Assembly (NCBI GenBank): GCA_964409245.1
Contig: CAYPCQ010000018.1
Coordinates: 27,320 to 91,319 of the forward strand
DNA from: CAIMWS01 sp964409245
Lineage (GTDB): Bacteria > Verrucomicrobiota > Verrucomicrobiia > Limisphaerales > UBA1319
DNA: 64,000 nucleotides
Direction of reading: 5' to 3'
Shown here piece after piece: positions 8,571-17,917 of this stretch; the stretch's first letter is position 1, and each line of letters begins with the position of its first letter. The notes beneath the pieces were generated by a model that saw only the letters and a program-made list of their open reading frames with translations, was not told where the DNA came from and searched no databases. The position numbers and the translations under genes are program-made.

Positions 8571-9725
8571 CTAACAAGCTCCGCCAGCGATGCCGCCTCC
8601 GACGATTTGCACCAGCGTTTGTTGCATCACCAGCGCCTCATCCAGATTGCTGAAAATCAACTGCCGGTTGCATTTCAACAAACTTTCCATCGCTTGGATT
8701 AATTCGGCGATGGAATACCGCCGGGTTTGAGGCAGAGCCCTGAAAATAACATACGGATGCCCGGAAAGCGGATTAAGGCGTTTATCATCAGGGAACAAAT
8801 CTGCCGGCATGCGCTCTAATTGCGCCTTGAACCGATTATAGTCGCTCTCCGCTTTAAGGAATCCCGCTCGCTGGCATTCTTTTAAAGCCAGCAAAACCCG
8901 GATTTTTGAGATGAGCCCATACAATAAGCCGATCGGGGATTTGCTGGAGTCGAATTTCAACTCCCAAAAGGACTCATCCAAAGCCCGTAGCAGCCTGGGT
9001 AAATCACGATCCCCCAAAGCTTCCGCCAACTCGAATGCTTTGGCTTGCTTCTGACGGGTGGTGATCGCCTTGACGTCCTCCAACTCAATATTGGGCCGCG
9101 AACCGGAATATAGTGAAAGCTTCTCCAACTCATTGCCGAGCTGGCGTAAATTGGGCCCCACTGAAGAAACAAAATCGGCCAGTGCTTCCCCAGAGATGGT
9201 TTTGCCCTTCAGTTCAGACTCAATCCAAGCTTCAGCTTTATGGATCCACTCCTTGTCGTCGATCGACAATTCCGAAAAATTTTCGACTTGGGCCTGTTTC
9301 TCGATCGTTTTATAAAAAGTCCGGCGCTTATCCACTTTGCCGGAACTGATTAACAATCGCACATTTCGCCATGGAAATGCTTTGATCTCTTCAGCGAAGC
9401 TGCTCAACGCTTCGGTAACTGCCTGGCCTCCGGCCACCCGATCTTCACCCAGAAAATTGCAATTCTGGAACCATACCACCTTGGTGCCGCCGAAGAATGG
9501 AAGGGTATCAAGGGCCTCGCGCAGGCGGCTTATGGCTTTCAAGGCTTCATTTCCGTTACCCGCGCTGGCGTCCACGATTTCCTGATCCATGCTGCCGGTT
9601 TCCTGACACCAAGTGGTATATATTTGACGCGCCCTTTTCTTGACCGAAAACTCATCGTCCCCCCAGATGAGCGCGAGGTTCCTGGCCACCTCGGGCTTGT
9701 TGCGAACAGTCGGGCTGGCAGCCAT
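8571..9725 (-). CDS. holA: DNA polymerase III subunit delta
   Basis: A 384-residue HolA, the clamp-loader subunit that opens the beta clamp. The family layout is visible: an N-terminal RecA-like part with LALIWGDDEFSVKKRAR, DTLPFFGGTKVVWFQNCNF and a VDKRRTFYKTI sensor-like region, then the helical collar domain with AFELAEALGDRDLPRLLRAL and FWELKFDSSKSPIGLLYGL near residues 230-270. Length is slightly above the usual 330-350 because of an insert around residues 85-115. It ends with the normal helical C-terminal region. It is transcribed with the downstream edge near the STAS gene and the upstream edge near a DUF151 gene, and shares no operon with other replication genes. Confidence 0.9.
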   Translation of the reverse strand: MAASPTVRNKPEVARNLALIWGDDEFSVKKRARQIYTTWCQETGSMDQEIVDASAGNGNEALKAISRLREALDTLPFFGGTKVVWFQNCNFLGEDRVAGGQAVTEALSSFAEEIKAFPWRNVRLLISSGKVDKRRTFYKTIEKQAQVENFSELSIDDKEWIHKAEAWIESELKGKTISGEALADFVSSVGPNLRQLGNELEKLSLYSGSRPNIELEDVKAITTRQKQAKAFELAEALGDRDLPRLLRALDESFWELKFDSSKSPIGLLYGLISKIRVLLALKECQRAGFLKAESDYNRFKAQLERMPADLFPDDKRLNPLSGHPYVIFRALPQTRRYSIAELIQAMESLLKCNRQLIFSNLDEALVMQQTLVQIVGGGIAGGAC

Positions 9726-9798
9726 CAGGCCTCTTGCTTTCTGGGGAGGATCATTAGACCACCATCACCCAAGCCCACCCTGATAGAAGCTCGGGGGT

Positions 9799-10254
9799 TC
9801 ATTCGGGTTGAGTTCCCCCCTCCTGGTTGATCCTCTCCAACAATTCGGACATATCCTCAACTTGATCAAATAAGCCTGCGGCGACAAAAATTGGCCGTTT
9901 TTGGCAGGTCGCCAACGCAATGCAATCGCTGGGGCGGGCATCGATTTCCACGATTTTTCGTCCCAATTCGTTTTGTTGCTGCAGGACCAATCGAGCATAA
10001 TAGGTGGTGGCCTTTAGCTCGGTAATCACCACTCGCTCGACAGAAATTCCAAAACCCCGAAAGATATTGGCCACCAAATCGTGCGTTAACGGACGCTCCT
10101 TTGGAGTGTCGCGCAGAAACATCCCAATCACCGCCGCCATATTATGTTCCACCTGGATGACAAAGACTTTTTGCTTGTTCCCAACAAAAATGGCCGCCCC
10201 GCTATTTGCTGGCAAAATCCCCCGTATTTCCACCGGCACCAAATCCTTCTTCAT
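9799..10254 (-). CDS. bifunctional nuclease family protein (DUF151)
   Basis: A 151-residue protein of the BFN/DUF151 family. The core KQKVFVIQVEHNMAAVIGMF, RPLTHDLVANIFRGFGI and IDARPSDCIALA is the standard family sequence; plant and Mycobacterium members have been described as nucleases, and bacterial roles are otherwise unclear. No signal peptide or extra domain is present. It lies 73 bp upstream of holA on the same strand, so cotranscription is possible. The ATG at 10254 gives the normal family N terminus (MKKDLVPVEIRGI). Confidence 0.85.
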   Translation of the reverse strand: MKKDLVPVEIRGILPANSGAAIFVGNKQKVFVIQVEHNMAAVIGMFLRDTPKERPLTHDLVANIFRGFGISVERVVITELKATTYYARLVLQQQNELGRKIVEIDARPSDCIALATCQKRPIFVAAGLFDQVEDMSELLERINQEGGTQPE

Positions 10255-10464
10255 AAATCCAGTCTAATCGGAACATCTAAAAAGACAAGCACATGTGCAA
10301 ACCGCCCAAGGACATCATTATCCCGGAAACCCCTGAAAACAGCGTAAATATCAACGCATCCTGATATGTTGATTTTTAATTTGCCAACCTCCTTTTCTAC
10401 CACTATATTAACCCACTTTGGCTGGCTTTTCGTTCAGCATATGAACACTGTAAGATAAAAGATA

Positions 10465-13400
10465 ATGGGCACTGATTTAAACCAATTGAACGCGTTGGAG
10501 AAACTCCTGGCAAACCGGATTGTGATTATCGATGGAGCCATGGGAACGATGGTTCAAAATCATCATCTGCAAGAGGCGGATTTCCGAGGAAAACGTTTTG
10601 CCGGCCACCCACGCGACTTGAAGGGTAATAATGACTTGCTGAGTTTGACCCAGCCACAGCTGATCGAGGAAATCCATCGCGCATATCTCTTGGCTGGATC
10701 GGATATCATCGAAACCAACACCTTCAGTTCCAACGCGATTTCCATGGCAGACTACGGCTTGGAATCGTGCATTTACGAATTGAACTTCCAGTCCGCGCAA
10801 TTAGCCCGGCGCGCAGTGAACAGCATCTTGGAACGAAATCCCAAACGCGAGGCATGGGTTGCCGGAGCCATTGGCCCCACCAACCGAACGCTTTCGCTGG
10901 CCACCGATGTTAGCAATCCCGGCTTGCGCTCCCACACTTTTAACCAATTCGTGGCGGTTTATGCCGAACAAATCCGGGGGCTGGTTGATGGCGGAGTTGA
11001 TTTGCTGCTTTTGGAAACTTGCTTTGATACGCTGGTGTTGAAAGCCAGCTTGTTTGCGATCGAGGAATGCTTTGAGCAGCTCAACCGACGCCTGCCGGTC
11101 ATGGTTTCGGTCACCATTACCGACCAGAGTGGCCGCACCTTGTCGGGGCAGACCGTGGAAGCGTTTTGGAACTCCATCGGCCATGCCAACCTCCTCAGCG
11201 TGGGGATTAATTGTGCATTGGGCGCGAAACAAATGCGGCCTTTCCTGGAGGAACTGTCGCGGTTGGTGCCCATCAGCGTCAGCTGCTATCCCAACGCCGG
11301 TCTGCCCAATGCTTTCGGGGGCTTTGATGAATCGCCTGAAAACATGGCGGCCGATTTGCGGGAATTTGCCGCCAACGGATGGCTGAATCTCGTGGGTGGT
11401 TGCTGTGGAACAACCCCGGCCCATATCAGTGCCATAGCCCAGGCCGTTCAAGAATTTGCCCCACGAGTCCCTGTCCAGCCCGAGCCCCACACCCGCTTGA
11501 GTGGCCTGGAATCACTGACCATCCGGCCCGATGCAAATTTTGTGAACATCGGCGAGCGAACCAATGTTACGGGCTCGCCTAAATTCGCCAAATTGGTGGC
11601 CGCGGGCGACTATGAGGGAGCACTGGCCATCGCACGGCAGCAGGTCGAAAACGGTGCGCAAATCATCGATGTCAACATGGATGAGGCCTTGCTCGATTCT
11701 GAGAAGGCCATGGTCACGTTCCTGAACCTGGTGGCCTCGGAACCGGAAATTGCCCGGGTGCCGGTCATGATTGATAGTTCAAAATGGAGTGTTATTGAAG
11801 CCGGCCTGCAATGCGTGCAAGGCAAAGCCGTGGTGAATTCCATCAGTTTAAAGGAAGGCGAGGAGGAGTTCCTCCAGCGGGCGCGCCGCATTCGCCGCTA
11901 CGGGGCCGCCATCGTGGTGATGGCGTTCGACGAAAAAGGCCAGGCGGATACGATGGAGCGTAAAGTTCAGATTTGTACTCGCGCCTATGAATTGCTGACT
12001 AAAAAGGCTGGCGTTCCGCCCCAGGACATCATATTTGATCCTAACGTGCTGACGATCGGCACCGGCATCGAAGAACACAACCCTTATGCGCTTAATTTCA
12101 TCGAAGGGTTGCGCCGGATTAAAAATACGTTGCCCTATTGCAAAGTCAGCGGCGGCATCAGCAACTTATCGTTTTCCTTTCGGGGCAATAATGTGGTGCG
12201 GGAGGCCATGCACTCGGCCTTCCTATACCATGCCGTGCAAGCCGGCCTGGATATGGGCATAGTCAATCCAGGGCAGCTGGCCGTTTATGAGGAAGTGCCC
12301 CGGGAATTGCTGCAACTGGTCGAGGATGTGATATTGAACCGCCGCGATGACGCCACGGAGCGTTTGATTAAATTTGCCGAGGCGATCAAGAAAACCAGCG
12401 TGGAAGAGACCACCATGGCGGCTGGGGCTTGGCGGCAGGAGCCGGTGGAAGAACGGCTGTCCCACGCGTTGATCAAAGGCATCGCCGATTTTCTGGAGCC
12501 CGATCTGGAGGAAGCCCGCGCCAAATACCCCCGGCCTTTGTCCATTATTGAAGGTCCATTGATGTCCGGCATGAATACCGTCGGCAACCTTTTTGGAGCC
12601 GGCAAAATGTTTCTGCCGCAAGTGGTAAAAAGCGCGCGCGTCATGAAAAAAGCCGTAGCCCTGCTGCTGCCTTTCATGGAAAATGAAAAACAATCCTCCG
12701 GCAACCGCCCGCCTCAAGGCAAAATCCTCATGGCCACGGTCAAAGGGGATGTCCACGACATTGGGAAAAACATCGTGGGGGTGGTTCTGAGCTGCAACAA
12801 TTACGAGGTCATCGATTTGGGCGTCATGGTTTCGGCGGAAAAAATCCTGCAGACCGCCCGCGAACGCCAGGTGGACATGATCGGCCTCAGCGGCTTGATT
12901 ACTCCATCCCTGGAGGAAATGTCCCATGTGGCCCGGGAGATGACCCGCGAAGGATTTTCCATACCACTGCTGATTGGAGGCGCCACCACCAGCAAAGCAC
13001 ATACAGCAGTCAAGATTGCCCCGCACTACCGCCAGCCGGTAATCCACGTCGTGGACGCCTCCAAAGCAGTTGGGGTGGTCAACCAGTTGTTGAACAACCA
13101 ATTGAAACCCGCTTTTGTGGAGGAAAACCAGCGGCATCAGGAACAGCTTCGCCAGGAATATCAGCTGAAGCAAAACCTGGTGAAATTGCTCCCCCTGGCA
13201 GAAGCTCGAAAACGTTCCACGCCCATCCGATGGACCGCAGATGAGGTGGCCAGGCCCCAGTTCACCGGCGTGAGCATTCTATCCGAAGTGCCCTTGGAAA
13301 CGCTGACGCCTTTCATCGATTGGTCACCATTTTTCCACACTTGGGAAATCCGCGGCCGTTACCCATCCATTCTGAATGATCCCCAGGCGGGTGTCCGGGC

Positions 13401-14190
13401 CCGGGAATTATTTGCTGATGCCGGCCGGCTGCTGGCCGAGTTGATTCAAAATCGTTCACTGACCGCCAAGGCGGTTTACGGCTTCTTCCCGGCCAGCCGG
13501 GAAGGCGACGATGTAATTTTGTATCGCGATGAAAACCGGCAGGAGGTATTGACTCGTTTTCATTTTTTGCGGCAGCAAATGCCGAAGCCCGCGGGCCAGT
13601 TCAACCATTGCCTTGCCGATTTCATTGCGCCTTCGGCTGCGGGCGCGTCCGCGGCTCTGCCAGATTATCTCGGCGCATTTGCTGTAACTGCCGGCCATGG
13701 GGTTGAGGCTCTATGCCGCCAATACGAAAAAGACCACGACGATTACAACTCGATCATGATCAAGGCGCTGGCTGACCGCCTGGCTGAAGCCATGGCCGAG
13801 TGGATTCACAAGCAAGCCCGCGTGGACTGGGGATTTGGGGGAGCTGAAAATCTTTCCCATGAAGACCTGATCCGCGAAAAATACCGTGGTATTCGGCCGG
13901 CCGCTGGTTATCCAGCCTGCCCCGACCATTCGGAGAAGCAGACCTTGTGGAAACTGCTCAACGTCGAACCCAACATCGGTGTGAGCCTGACCGAGAATTG
14001 CGCAATGTGGCCCGCCAGCAGTGTCAGCGGCTTGTTATTCGCCCACCCCGAGGCCAAGTATTTCGCCGTGGGAAAAATCGGCCGGGACCAAATCCTCGAT
14101 TACCAGGCGCGCAAGCAAATGGATTTGAAAACCATCGAACGCTGGCTGGCACCCTATTTGGACTATGATCCCGGCCGGGCAACCGCTTAA
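10465..14190 (+). CDS. metH: cobalamin-dependent methionine synthase
   Basis: A complete 1241-residue MetH, transferring the methyl group of 5-methyltetrahydrofolate to homocysteine through methylcobalamin. In order: homocysteine domain with zinc ligands Cys250 (NCALG) and Cys313/Cys314 (GGCCGTTPAH); pterin-binding domain from about 350 (FVNIGERTNVTGSPKF); cobalamin cap and Rossmann domain with the axial ligand in DVHDIGK (His764) and GLSGLITPSLEEM; and the C-terminal SAM-binding activation domain (RGIRPAAGYPACPDH). All domains of the E. coli enzyme are present at equivalent spacing, so it should be self-reactivating. No cobalamin or SAM riboswitch was recognised in the 210-bp leader. It converges with the leuC-type gene, leaving only 5 bp between stops. 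Confidence 0.97.
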   Translation: MGTDLNQLNALEKLLANRIVIIDGAMGTMVQNHHLQEADFRGKRFAGHPRDLKGNNDLLSLTQPQLIEEIHRAYLLAGSDIIETNTFSSNAISMADYGLESCIYELNFQSAQLARRAVNSILERNPKREAWVAGAIGPTNRTLSLATDVSNPGLRSHTFNQFVAVYAEQIRGLVDGGVDLLLLETCFDTLVLKASLFAIEECFEQLNRRLPVMVSVTITDQSGRTLSGQTVEAFWNSIGHANLLSVGINCALGAKQMRPFLEELSRLVPISVSCYPNAGLPNAFGGFDESPENMAADLREFAANGWLNLVGGCCGTTPAHISAIAQAVQEFAPRVPVQPEPHTRLSGLESLTIRPDANFVNIGERTNVTGSPKFAKLVAAGDYEGALAIARQQVENGAQIIDVNMDEALLDSEKAMVTFLNLVASEPEIARVPVMIDSSKWSVIEAGLQCVQGKAVVNSISLKEGEEEFLQRARRIRRYGAAIVVMAFDEKGQADTMERKVQICTRAYELLTKKAGVPPQDIIFDPNVLTIGTGIEEHNPYALNFIEGLRRIKNTLPYCKVSGGISNLSFSFRGNNVVREAMHSAFLYHAVQAGLDMGIVNPGQLAVYEEVPRELLQLVEDVILNRRDDATERLIKFAEAIKKTSVEETTMAAGAWRQEPVEERLSHALIKGIADFLEPDLEEARAKYPRPLSIIEGPLMSGMNTVGNLFGAGKMFLPQVVKSARVMKKAVALLLPFMENEKQSSGNRPPQGKILMATVKGDVHDIGKNIVGVVLSCNNYEVIDLGVMVSAEKILQTARERQVDMIGLSGLITPSLEEMSHVAREMTREGFSIPLLIGGATTSKAHTAVKIAPHYRQPVIHVVDASKAVGVVNQLLNNQLKPAFVEENQRHQEQLRQEYQLKQNLVKLLPLAEARKRSTPIRWTADEVARPQFTGVSILSEVPLETLTPFIDWSPFFHTWEIRGRYPSILNDPQAGVRARELFADAGRLLAELIQNRSLTAKAVYGFFPASREGDDVILYRDENRQEVLTRFHFLRQQMPKPAGQFNHCLADFIAPSAAGASAALPDYLGAFAVTAGHGVEALCRQYEKDHDDYNSIMIKALADRLAEAMAEWIHKQARVDWGFGGAENLSHEDLIREKYRGIRPAAGYPACPDHSEKQTLWKLLNVEPNIGVSLTENCAMWPASSVSGLLFAHPEAKYFAVGKIGRDQILDYQARKQMDLKTIERWLAPYLDYDPGRATA

Positions 14191-14195
14191 ATCGC

Positions 14196-15566
14196 TCAGG
14201 CCAGAAACGTCCTGGGATCAGTGATTTTCCCAGTCAAGGCGCTGGCAGCAACCGTCGCAGGCGAGGCCAGGAAAACTTGGGAATCCTTATGTCCCATGCG
14301 CCCGGGGAAATTACGATTGGTCGCGCTGATGCATTTGAGCGGTTGATTCATCCGGCCAAAAGTATCCACGGGACCGCCCAGGCACGCGGCACAGCCCGCA
14401 TTCTCCGTCATTTGCACGCCCGCATCCTGCAGGATTTGCCACACAGTCTTATCTCCCCACCGGATGGTTTGCAGATTGGTGGCGATCTCGGGTGTAGCCG
14501 GCACGCCAAAGGTATCGATCAATACTCGTTTGCCAGCGAGTATTTTGGCAAAAGCCAGGAAATCGCTGGCTTTGCCCCCGGTACACGACCCCATGTAGGC
14601 GCGGTCCAATTTGACCTGCTCCATTTGCCTGGCCAGTTTGCGCTGCCCGGGATCGGGATGACAGGCCACGGTAGGCTCCAACCGGTTCAGATCCACCACT
14701 GATTCCGCGATGAATGCCTCATCCCGGTCGCGCTCCACCGGCGTGTAAGCCGCGTGGGTGCCATTCAAAGCACAACGCTGATCCACGTATTCCTTGGTTT
14801 TTTGATCGAATTCAAAAATGCCATTCTTGCCGCCCGCTTCAATGGCCATATTGGCTACGGTCATGCGGTCATCCAAGGAAAGGCTCGAAGCCCCCGGCCC
14901 ATCGAACTGCATGGCCCGGTAGGTTGCCCCATCAAATCCGATCTCACCGATGATGTGCAAAATGAGATCCTTGGCCATCACGCCCGGCTGCAATTGCCCT
15001 TCGAGCCGGAAATGCATGGTGGCCGGCACTTTCAGCAAAAGCTTCCCGGTGCCCATGACGAACCCGGCATCGGTATTGCCGATGCCCGTGGCGAATTCAT
15101 TGAAAGCCCCCGCGGTGCAAGTATGGGAGTCGGTCCCAAATAGGACTTCACCCGGACGGGTATGTCCCTTTTCGGGGAGGGCGGTGTGGCAAACCCCGGC
15201 GTATTTGCTGCCAAACTGCCGGCGGACCGGTCCTTTGACTGCGTCAAACACCCATTTGCCATTGGGATCATCGATGACATCGTAAAAATACCGGAGGCCC
15301 TGCTCTTGCACAAACTCCCGCAGGATATCCACGTTGCGATTGCTCTTGGAATCGGCGCTAAAAATGTAGTGATCGGGGATGATCACCACCTTCTCGCGGT
15401 CCCACACTTTGGCCTGGCTGCCAAACTCACGGCGGAATACCCCAATCGTGCCGGGGCCGCACACATCGTGCGTCATCAGCACATCTGCTGAAACCCAGAC
15501 ATTATCGCCGGCTTGCACCGAACTTTTGCCCGCTGCCCGCGCCAAAATTTTCTCTGTCAAAGTCAT
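14196..15566 (-). CDS. leuC: 3-isopropylmalate dehydratase large subunit-like protein (aconitase family)
   Basis: A 456-residue aconitase-superfamily protein. Substrate and cluster motifs are visible: GTDSHTCTAGAFNEFATGIG, YMGSCTGGKASDF and NAGCAACLGG; the three cysteines (SCTGG and GCAAC) are the 4Fe-4S ligands. GSCTGGK instead of the bacterial GSCTNGR resembles the LeuC type found in plants and some archaea and bacteria. The reaction would be isomerisation of 2- to 3-isopropylmalate in leucine synthesis, with a separate LeuD subunit. No leuD, leuA or leuB is nearby, so homoaconitase or another hydro-lyase is possible. The ATG at 15566 (MTLTEKILARAAG) is the family start; the frame is open to 15605. 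Confidence 0.85.
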   Translation of the reverse strand: MTLTEKILARAAGKSSVQAGDNVWVSADVLMTHDVCGPGTIGVFRREFGSQAKVWDREKVVIIPDHYIFSADSKSNRNVDILREFVQEQGLRYFYDVIDDPNGKWVFDAVKGPVRRQFGSKYAGVCHTALPEKGHTRPGEVLFGTDSHTCTAGAFNEFATGIGNTDAGFVMGTGKLLLKVPATMHFRLEGQLQPGVMAKDLILHIIGEIGFDGATYRAMQFDGPGASSLSLDDRMTVANMAIEAGGKNGIFEFDQKTKEYVDQRCALNGTHAAYTPVERDRDEAFIAESVVDLNRLEPTVACHPDPGQRKLARQMEQVKLDRAYMGSCTGGKASDFLAFAKILAGKRVLIDTFGVPATPEIATNLQTIRWGDKTVWQILQDAGVQMTENAGCAACLGGPVDTFGRMNQPLKCISATNRNFPGRMGHKDSQVFLASPATVAASALTGKITDPRTFLA

Positions 15567-15669
15567 AACTGGCTGAAAGCTAAACAACCTTGGAATCCTC
15601 TGCAATACAGGAATAAATGAATCCCGGGGTGAGGCTGGGGTAACTATTTTTCAAAATCCCGGCAATCCA

Positions 15670-15699
15670 TTGACAATGAGCAGCGCAAGACGATATTGT
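15670..15699 (+). promoter_or_regulatory. sigma-70-type promoter of the yqjD-like operon
   Basis: A perfect -35 hexamer TTGACA (15670-15675) is followed after 18 bp by TATTGT (15694-15699), which matches four of six -10 consensus bases. It lies about 50 bp upstream of the DUF883 gene start at 15748, which itself has a GGGAGA ribosome-binding sequence. The rest of the 15567-15747 spacer shows nothing else. Confidence 0.5.
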
Positions 15700-15747
15700 A
15701 ATGGTCAGTAATAGCCGAAAACACAGTCGAAATGCGGGAGAACTCTT

Positions 15748-16068
15748 ATGGAAACCATTCCAAGCACGATGGAACCTGGTGATGAGAATACCAGGGAAAA
15801 ACTGATGAATGATCTGAAGGTCGTGGCGCAGGATGCCGAGGAACTCCTCAAAGCCACCGCCACCGATCTGGGTGATCGTGCCCAGGCGGCACGGCAGCGC
15901 CTGACGGTCGCTCTCGACCGCGCAAAAGATTCCGCCTCAAAAATGCAGGATCGGGCAAAAGAGGGTTTGGTGGCCACGGATCGCTGTATCCGGGAGCATC
16001 CCTACCAAACCATAGGCGCGGCTTTTTGCCTCGGTTTGGTCTTGGGGTTGCTGGTGAGAAACAAATAA
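15748..16068 (+). CDS. DUF883 family protein (YqjD/ElaB-like)
   Basis: A 106-residue protein: a long amphipathic helix rich in Ala, Asp, Glu and Arg (residues 10-75), then a single C-terminal membrane segment TIGAAFCLGLVLGLLVR ending in a few basic residues. This is the layout of E. coli YqjD/ElaB, inner-membrane proteins that associate with ribosomes in stationary phase. The segment CIREHPYQTIGAA is the family hallmark (R-x-hydrophobic-P-W/Y before the membrane span). It heads a three-gene set with a YqjE-like and a YqjK-like gene, the same order as in enterobacteria. Function here is inferred from that likeness. Confidence 0.85.
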   Translation: METIPSTMEPGDENTREKLMNDLKVVAQDAEELLKATATDLGDRAQAARQRLTVALDRAKDSASKMQDRAKEGLVATDRCIREHPYQTIGAAFCLGLVLGLLVRNK

Positions 16069-16071
16069 CCA

Positions 16072-16464
16072 ATGGCTGGTGAGGATACCAGATCCACCCG
16101 GCTTGGCTCCTCCTTTCGCCGGCTGATAGGCACGGCACTAGCCTTGGTATCCAACCGCTTTGCCCTCCTGGCCACGGAATTAAGCCTGGAGAAATGGCGG
16201 GTGTTGGAGATTTGTTTTTTGGGAGCTGTCTGCTGGTCCGCTGCATTTATTGCAAGTATTCTGCTGACCGTGTTGGTCATCATGACCGCCCCATCCGGGT
16301 CACGTTTGGAGGTGCTTGCCGCTTTGACCGCCCTTTATGGATTGTCCGCCGTATGGGCTGCTTTGCGCATCCGTCAGCGTGTTAAAAACTGGCCTCCGCC
16401 TTTTGCCGACAGCATGGATCAGCTTAAAAAGGACCGTGAATGTTTGCTGAATCGGAAATCGTAA
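16072..16464 (+). CDS. YqjE-like membrane protein (phage holin family, DUF1469-like)
   Basis: A 130-residue protein with an N-terminal helix (RRLIGTALALVSNRFALLATELSLEK) followed by two membrane spans (ICFLGAVCWSAAFIASILLT and LEVLAALTALYGLSAVWAAL) and a cytoplasmic charged tail. The pattern and the FALLATELSLEK motif match YqjE/Actinobacterial holin-superfamily-III type proteins, which are not known to lyse cells. It starts 3 bp after the DUF883 stop and overlaps the next gene by 25 bp, so the three are translationally coupled. Confidence 0.8.
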   Translation: MAGEDTRSTRLGSSFRRLIGTALALVSNRFALLATELSLEKWRVLEICFLGAVCWSAAFIASILLTVLVIMTAPSGSRLEVLAALTALYGLSAVWAALRIRQRVKNWPPPFADSMDQLKKDRECLLNRKS

Positions 16465-16775
16465 AATTGCTGGAGCAAAAGCAAAGGCTGATCCAGGAGA
16501 GTGAGCTATTCCGTCTCGAACTGGCGGCGGAAACCGTGGCCATCCTTCAAACTCGCTATTGGGCCGGCCGCTTGAAAACCATCCTGCTCACCGCCGCTCC
16601 GGTGGCTGGATTCTTCCTGGCCCGCTCCTGGCGCGGCGAGCGCGGCCGGTGGTCCAGAACTTGGATGGTCTGGAAAAACTTCCGGAGAGCCTACAGCTTG
16701 TGGACGCTTTACAAAAAGTTCTTCCAGCGAGAATCCCAAGAACCCCGCGGTCCGAATCCCAATCCAATGCGGTAA
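16440..16775 (+). CDS. YqjK-like small membrane protein
   Basis: A 111-residue protein in third position of the yqjDEK-like set. It opens with a charged helix (IVKLLEQKQRLIQESELFRLEL), then a hydrophobic stretch TILLTAAPVAGFFLARSW around residues 47-64, and ends with a basic aromatic tail. The overall plan resembles YqjK but sequence likeness is weak, so the name rests on position. The ATG at 16440 lies inside the previous gene (25-bp overlap). A strong hairpin follows 48 bp after the stop. Confidence 0.65.
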   Translation: MFAESEIVKLLEQKQRLIQESELFRLELAAETVAILQTRYWAGRLKTILLTAAPVAGFFLARSWRGERGRWSRTWMVWKNFRRAYSLWTLYKKFFQRESQEPRGPNPNPMR

Positions 16776-16822
16776 CCTCAGGATAAATTTTGTCGGCTGC
16801 CTTTGAAGCAGCAAAAATTTAG

Positions 16823-16853
16823 TAATCCCGGGAAAAAGCAATTCCCGGGATTA
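16823..16853. terminator. bidirectional hairpin terminator
   Basis: A perfect 12-bp stem TAATCCCGGGAA / TTCCCGGGATTA encloses a 7-nt loop between two convergent genes. On the minus strand the stem is followed after a few bases by a run of five T (the AAAAA at 16813-16817 read in reverse), so it is a good terminator for the minus-strand isomerase gene and probably also serves the plus-strand yqjK-like gene. Confidence 0.7.
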
Positions 16854-16879
16854 TTACATCTGATCAAAAAGCGCTGGCC

Positions 16880-17917
16880 TTATCCGAGCAGGTGGTCGAT
16901 AACCATCTGGTCCAAAGCCTGATAATTACGGTCGGCAATCAATTTTTGGGCTGCCGCATCGTCAAAAGAACGCACTTTTTCCACCAGCTTCAAGAACGTC
17001 TTGCGACTGTTGGCCAGGTGGTCTACCATATGCTCCGTCTTCGTCGCCCGGAAAGAATGCACATCGAAGGCCACGCATTCGCCTTTGGCCCCATAGTTGT
17101 TCCGCTCCAAAATCCGAACCTGGTTGAATGCCGAGCGCAGATTGTTGCTTCCAAAAGGCTTGTCCTGGTCGAATTTCAGCCCGTTCTGGTCATTCAGGTG
17201 CACCGACCATAATTTGCCGAAAGACATCGCAAATTCCATTTCATCGGCCGGATCCAAACCGGCCAGGAATGCGTGCGCGGTTTCCACCAATCCGCCAACC
17301 CGCTTGGGATCGGAAGTCATGTGGGCGATGGCCATGGCATGCCCCATGGTGGGAATGTAAGCCATATCCATCGGTTCGTTGGGCTTGGGTTCGATGGCGA
17401 TGCGGATCTTCTTGTCGTAGGCCAGCATTTTATCCATGGCTTGAACCAGATACTCCATGCTGCGTTTGCAGTTCTTGGCTTCCCGCAGGTAAGTTCCTTC
17501 CCGGGCCAGCCACAAAACGATCAGGTCACAATCCAGGATTTTCGCGATATCGATGCAACGCAAGCTGCGATCCACGGCGAATTTCCGGGCCTTGGCATCG
17601 TTGCTGGTATATGCACCATCGATGGTCATGGGACTGAACCATAGGCGGGGCGCCACGATTTCCGCCAAAATACCGGCGTCATCAAGCTTCTTTTTGATCT
17701 CCTTGGCCTCTTTGCGCATTTGTTCCGCTGATTGGCTGTCCAAATCAGGAACCACGTCATCGTCATGAAACATCATGGCGTCGAAACCGAGTTCTTTGAG
17801 TTTCCCCAATTTCCAATCAAAGGTTTGCGGGGGACGAGTGGGGGGGCCGTAAGGATCAGCGCCTTCGCTGATGTTCCAAGGACCGAAACTGAATTTGTAT
17901 TGCCGTTTGGTGCTCAT
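16880..17917 (-). CDS. xylose isomerase-like TIM barrel protein
   Basis: A 345-residue-scale sugar isomerase of the xylose isomerase-like group. The start MSTKRQYKFSFGPWNI with GADPYGPPTRP matches XylA-like proteins (compare the FGPWN and DPFG motifs near the xylose isomerase N terminus). FDAMMFHDDDVVPD corresponds to the catalytic His region, RIAIEPKPNEPMD holds the metal-binding Glu/Lys, and VHLNDQNGLKFDQD the distal metal ligands. It is shorter than classical XylA (about 390-440) and so may act on another sugar. The ATG at 17917 was chosen because the family homology begins directly after it. Single gene, ends at the hairpin terminator. Confidence 0.85.
   Translation of the reverse strand: MSTKRQYKFSFGPWNISEGADPYGPPTRPPQTFDWKLGKLKELGFDAMMFHDDDVVPDLDSQSAEQMRKEAKEIKKKLDDAGILAEIVAPRLWFSPMTIDGAYTSNDAKARKFAVDRSLRCIDIAKILDCDLIVLWLAREGTYLREAKNCKRSMEYLVQAMDKMLAYDKKIRIAIEPKPNEPMDMAYIPTMGHAMAIAHMTSDPKRVGGLVETAHAFLAGLDPADEMEFAMSFGKLWSVHLNDQNGLKFDQDKPFGSNNLRSAFNQVRILERNNYGAKGECVAFDVHSFRATKTEHMVDHLANSRKTFLKLVEKVRSFDDAAAQKLIADRNYQALDQMVIDHLLG

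Noticed and set aside
10255..10464. possible cobalamin or SAM riboswitch before metH
   Set aside because: No B12-box or SAM-type conserved core was found in the leader.
12223..13173. 316-residue open frame on the minus strand
   Set aside because: It lies wholly inside metH, antisense, with no domain and low-complexity His/Phe-rich text.
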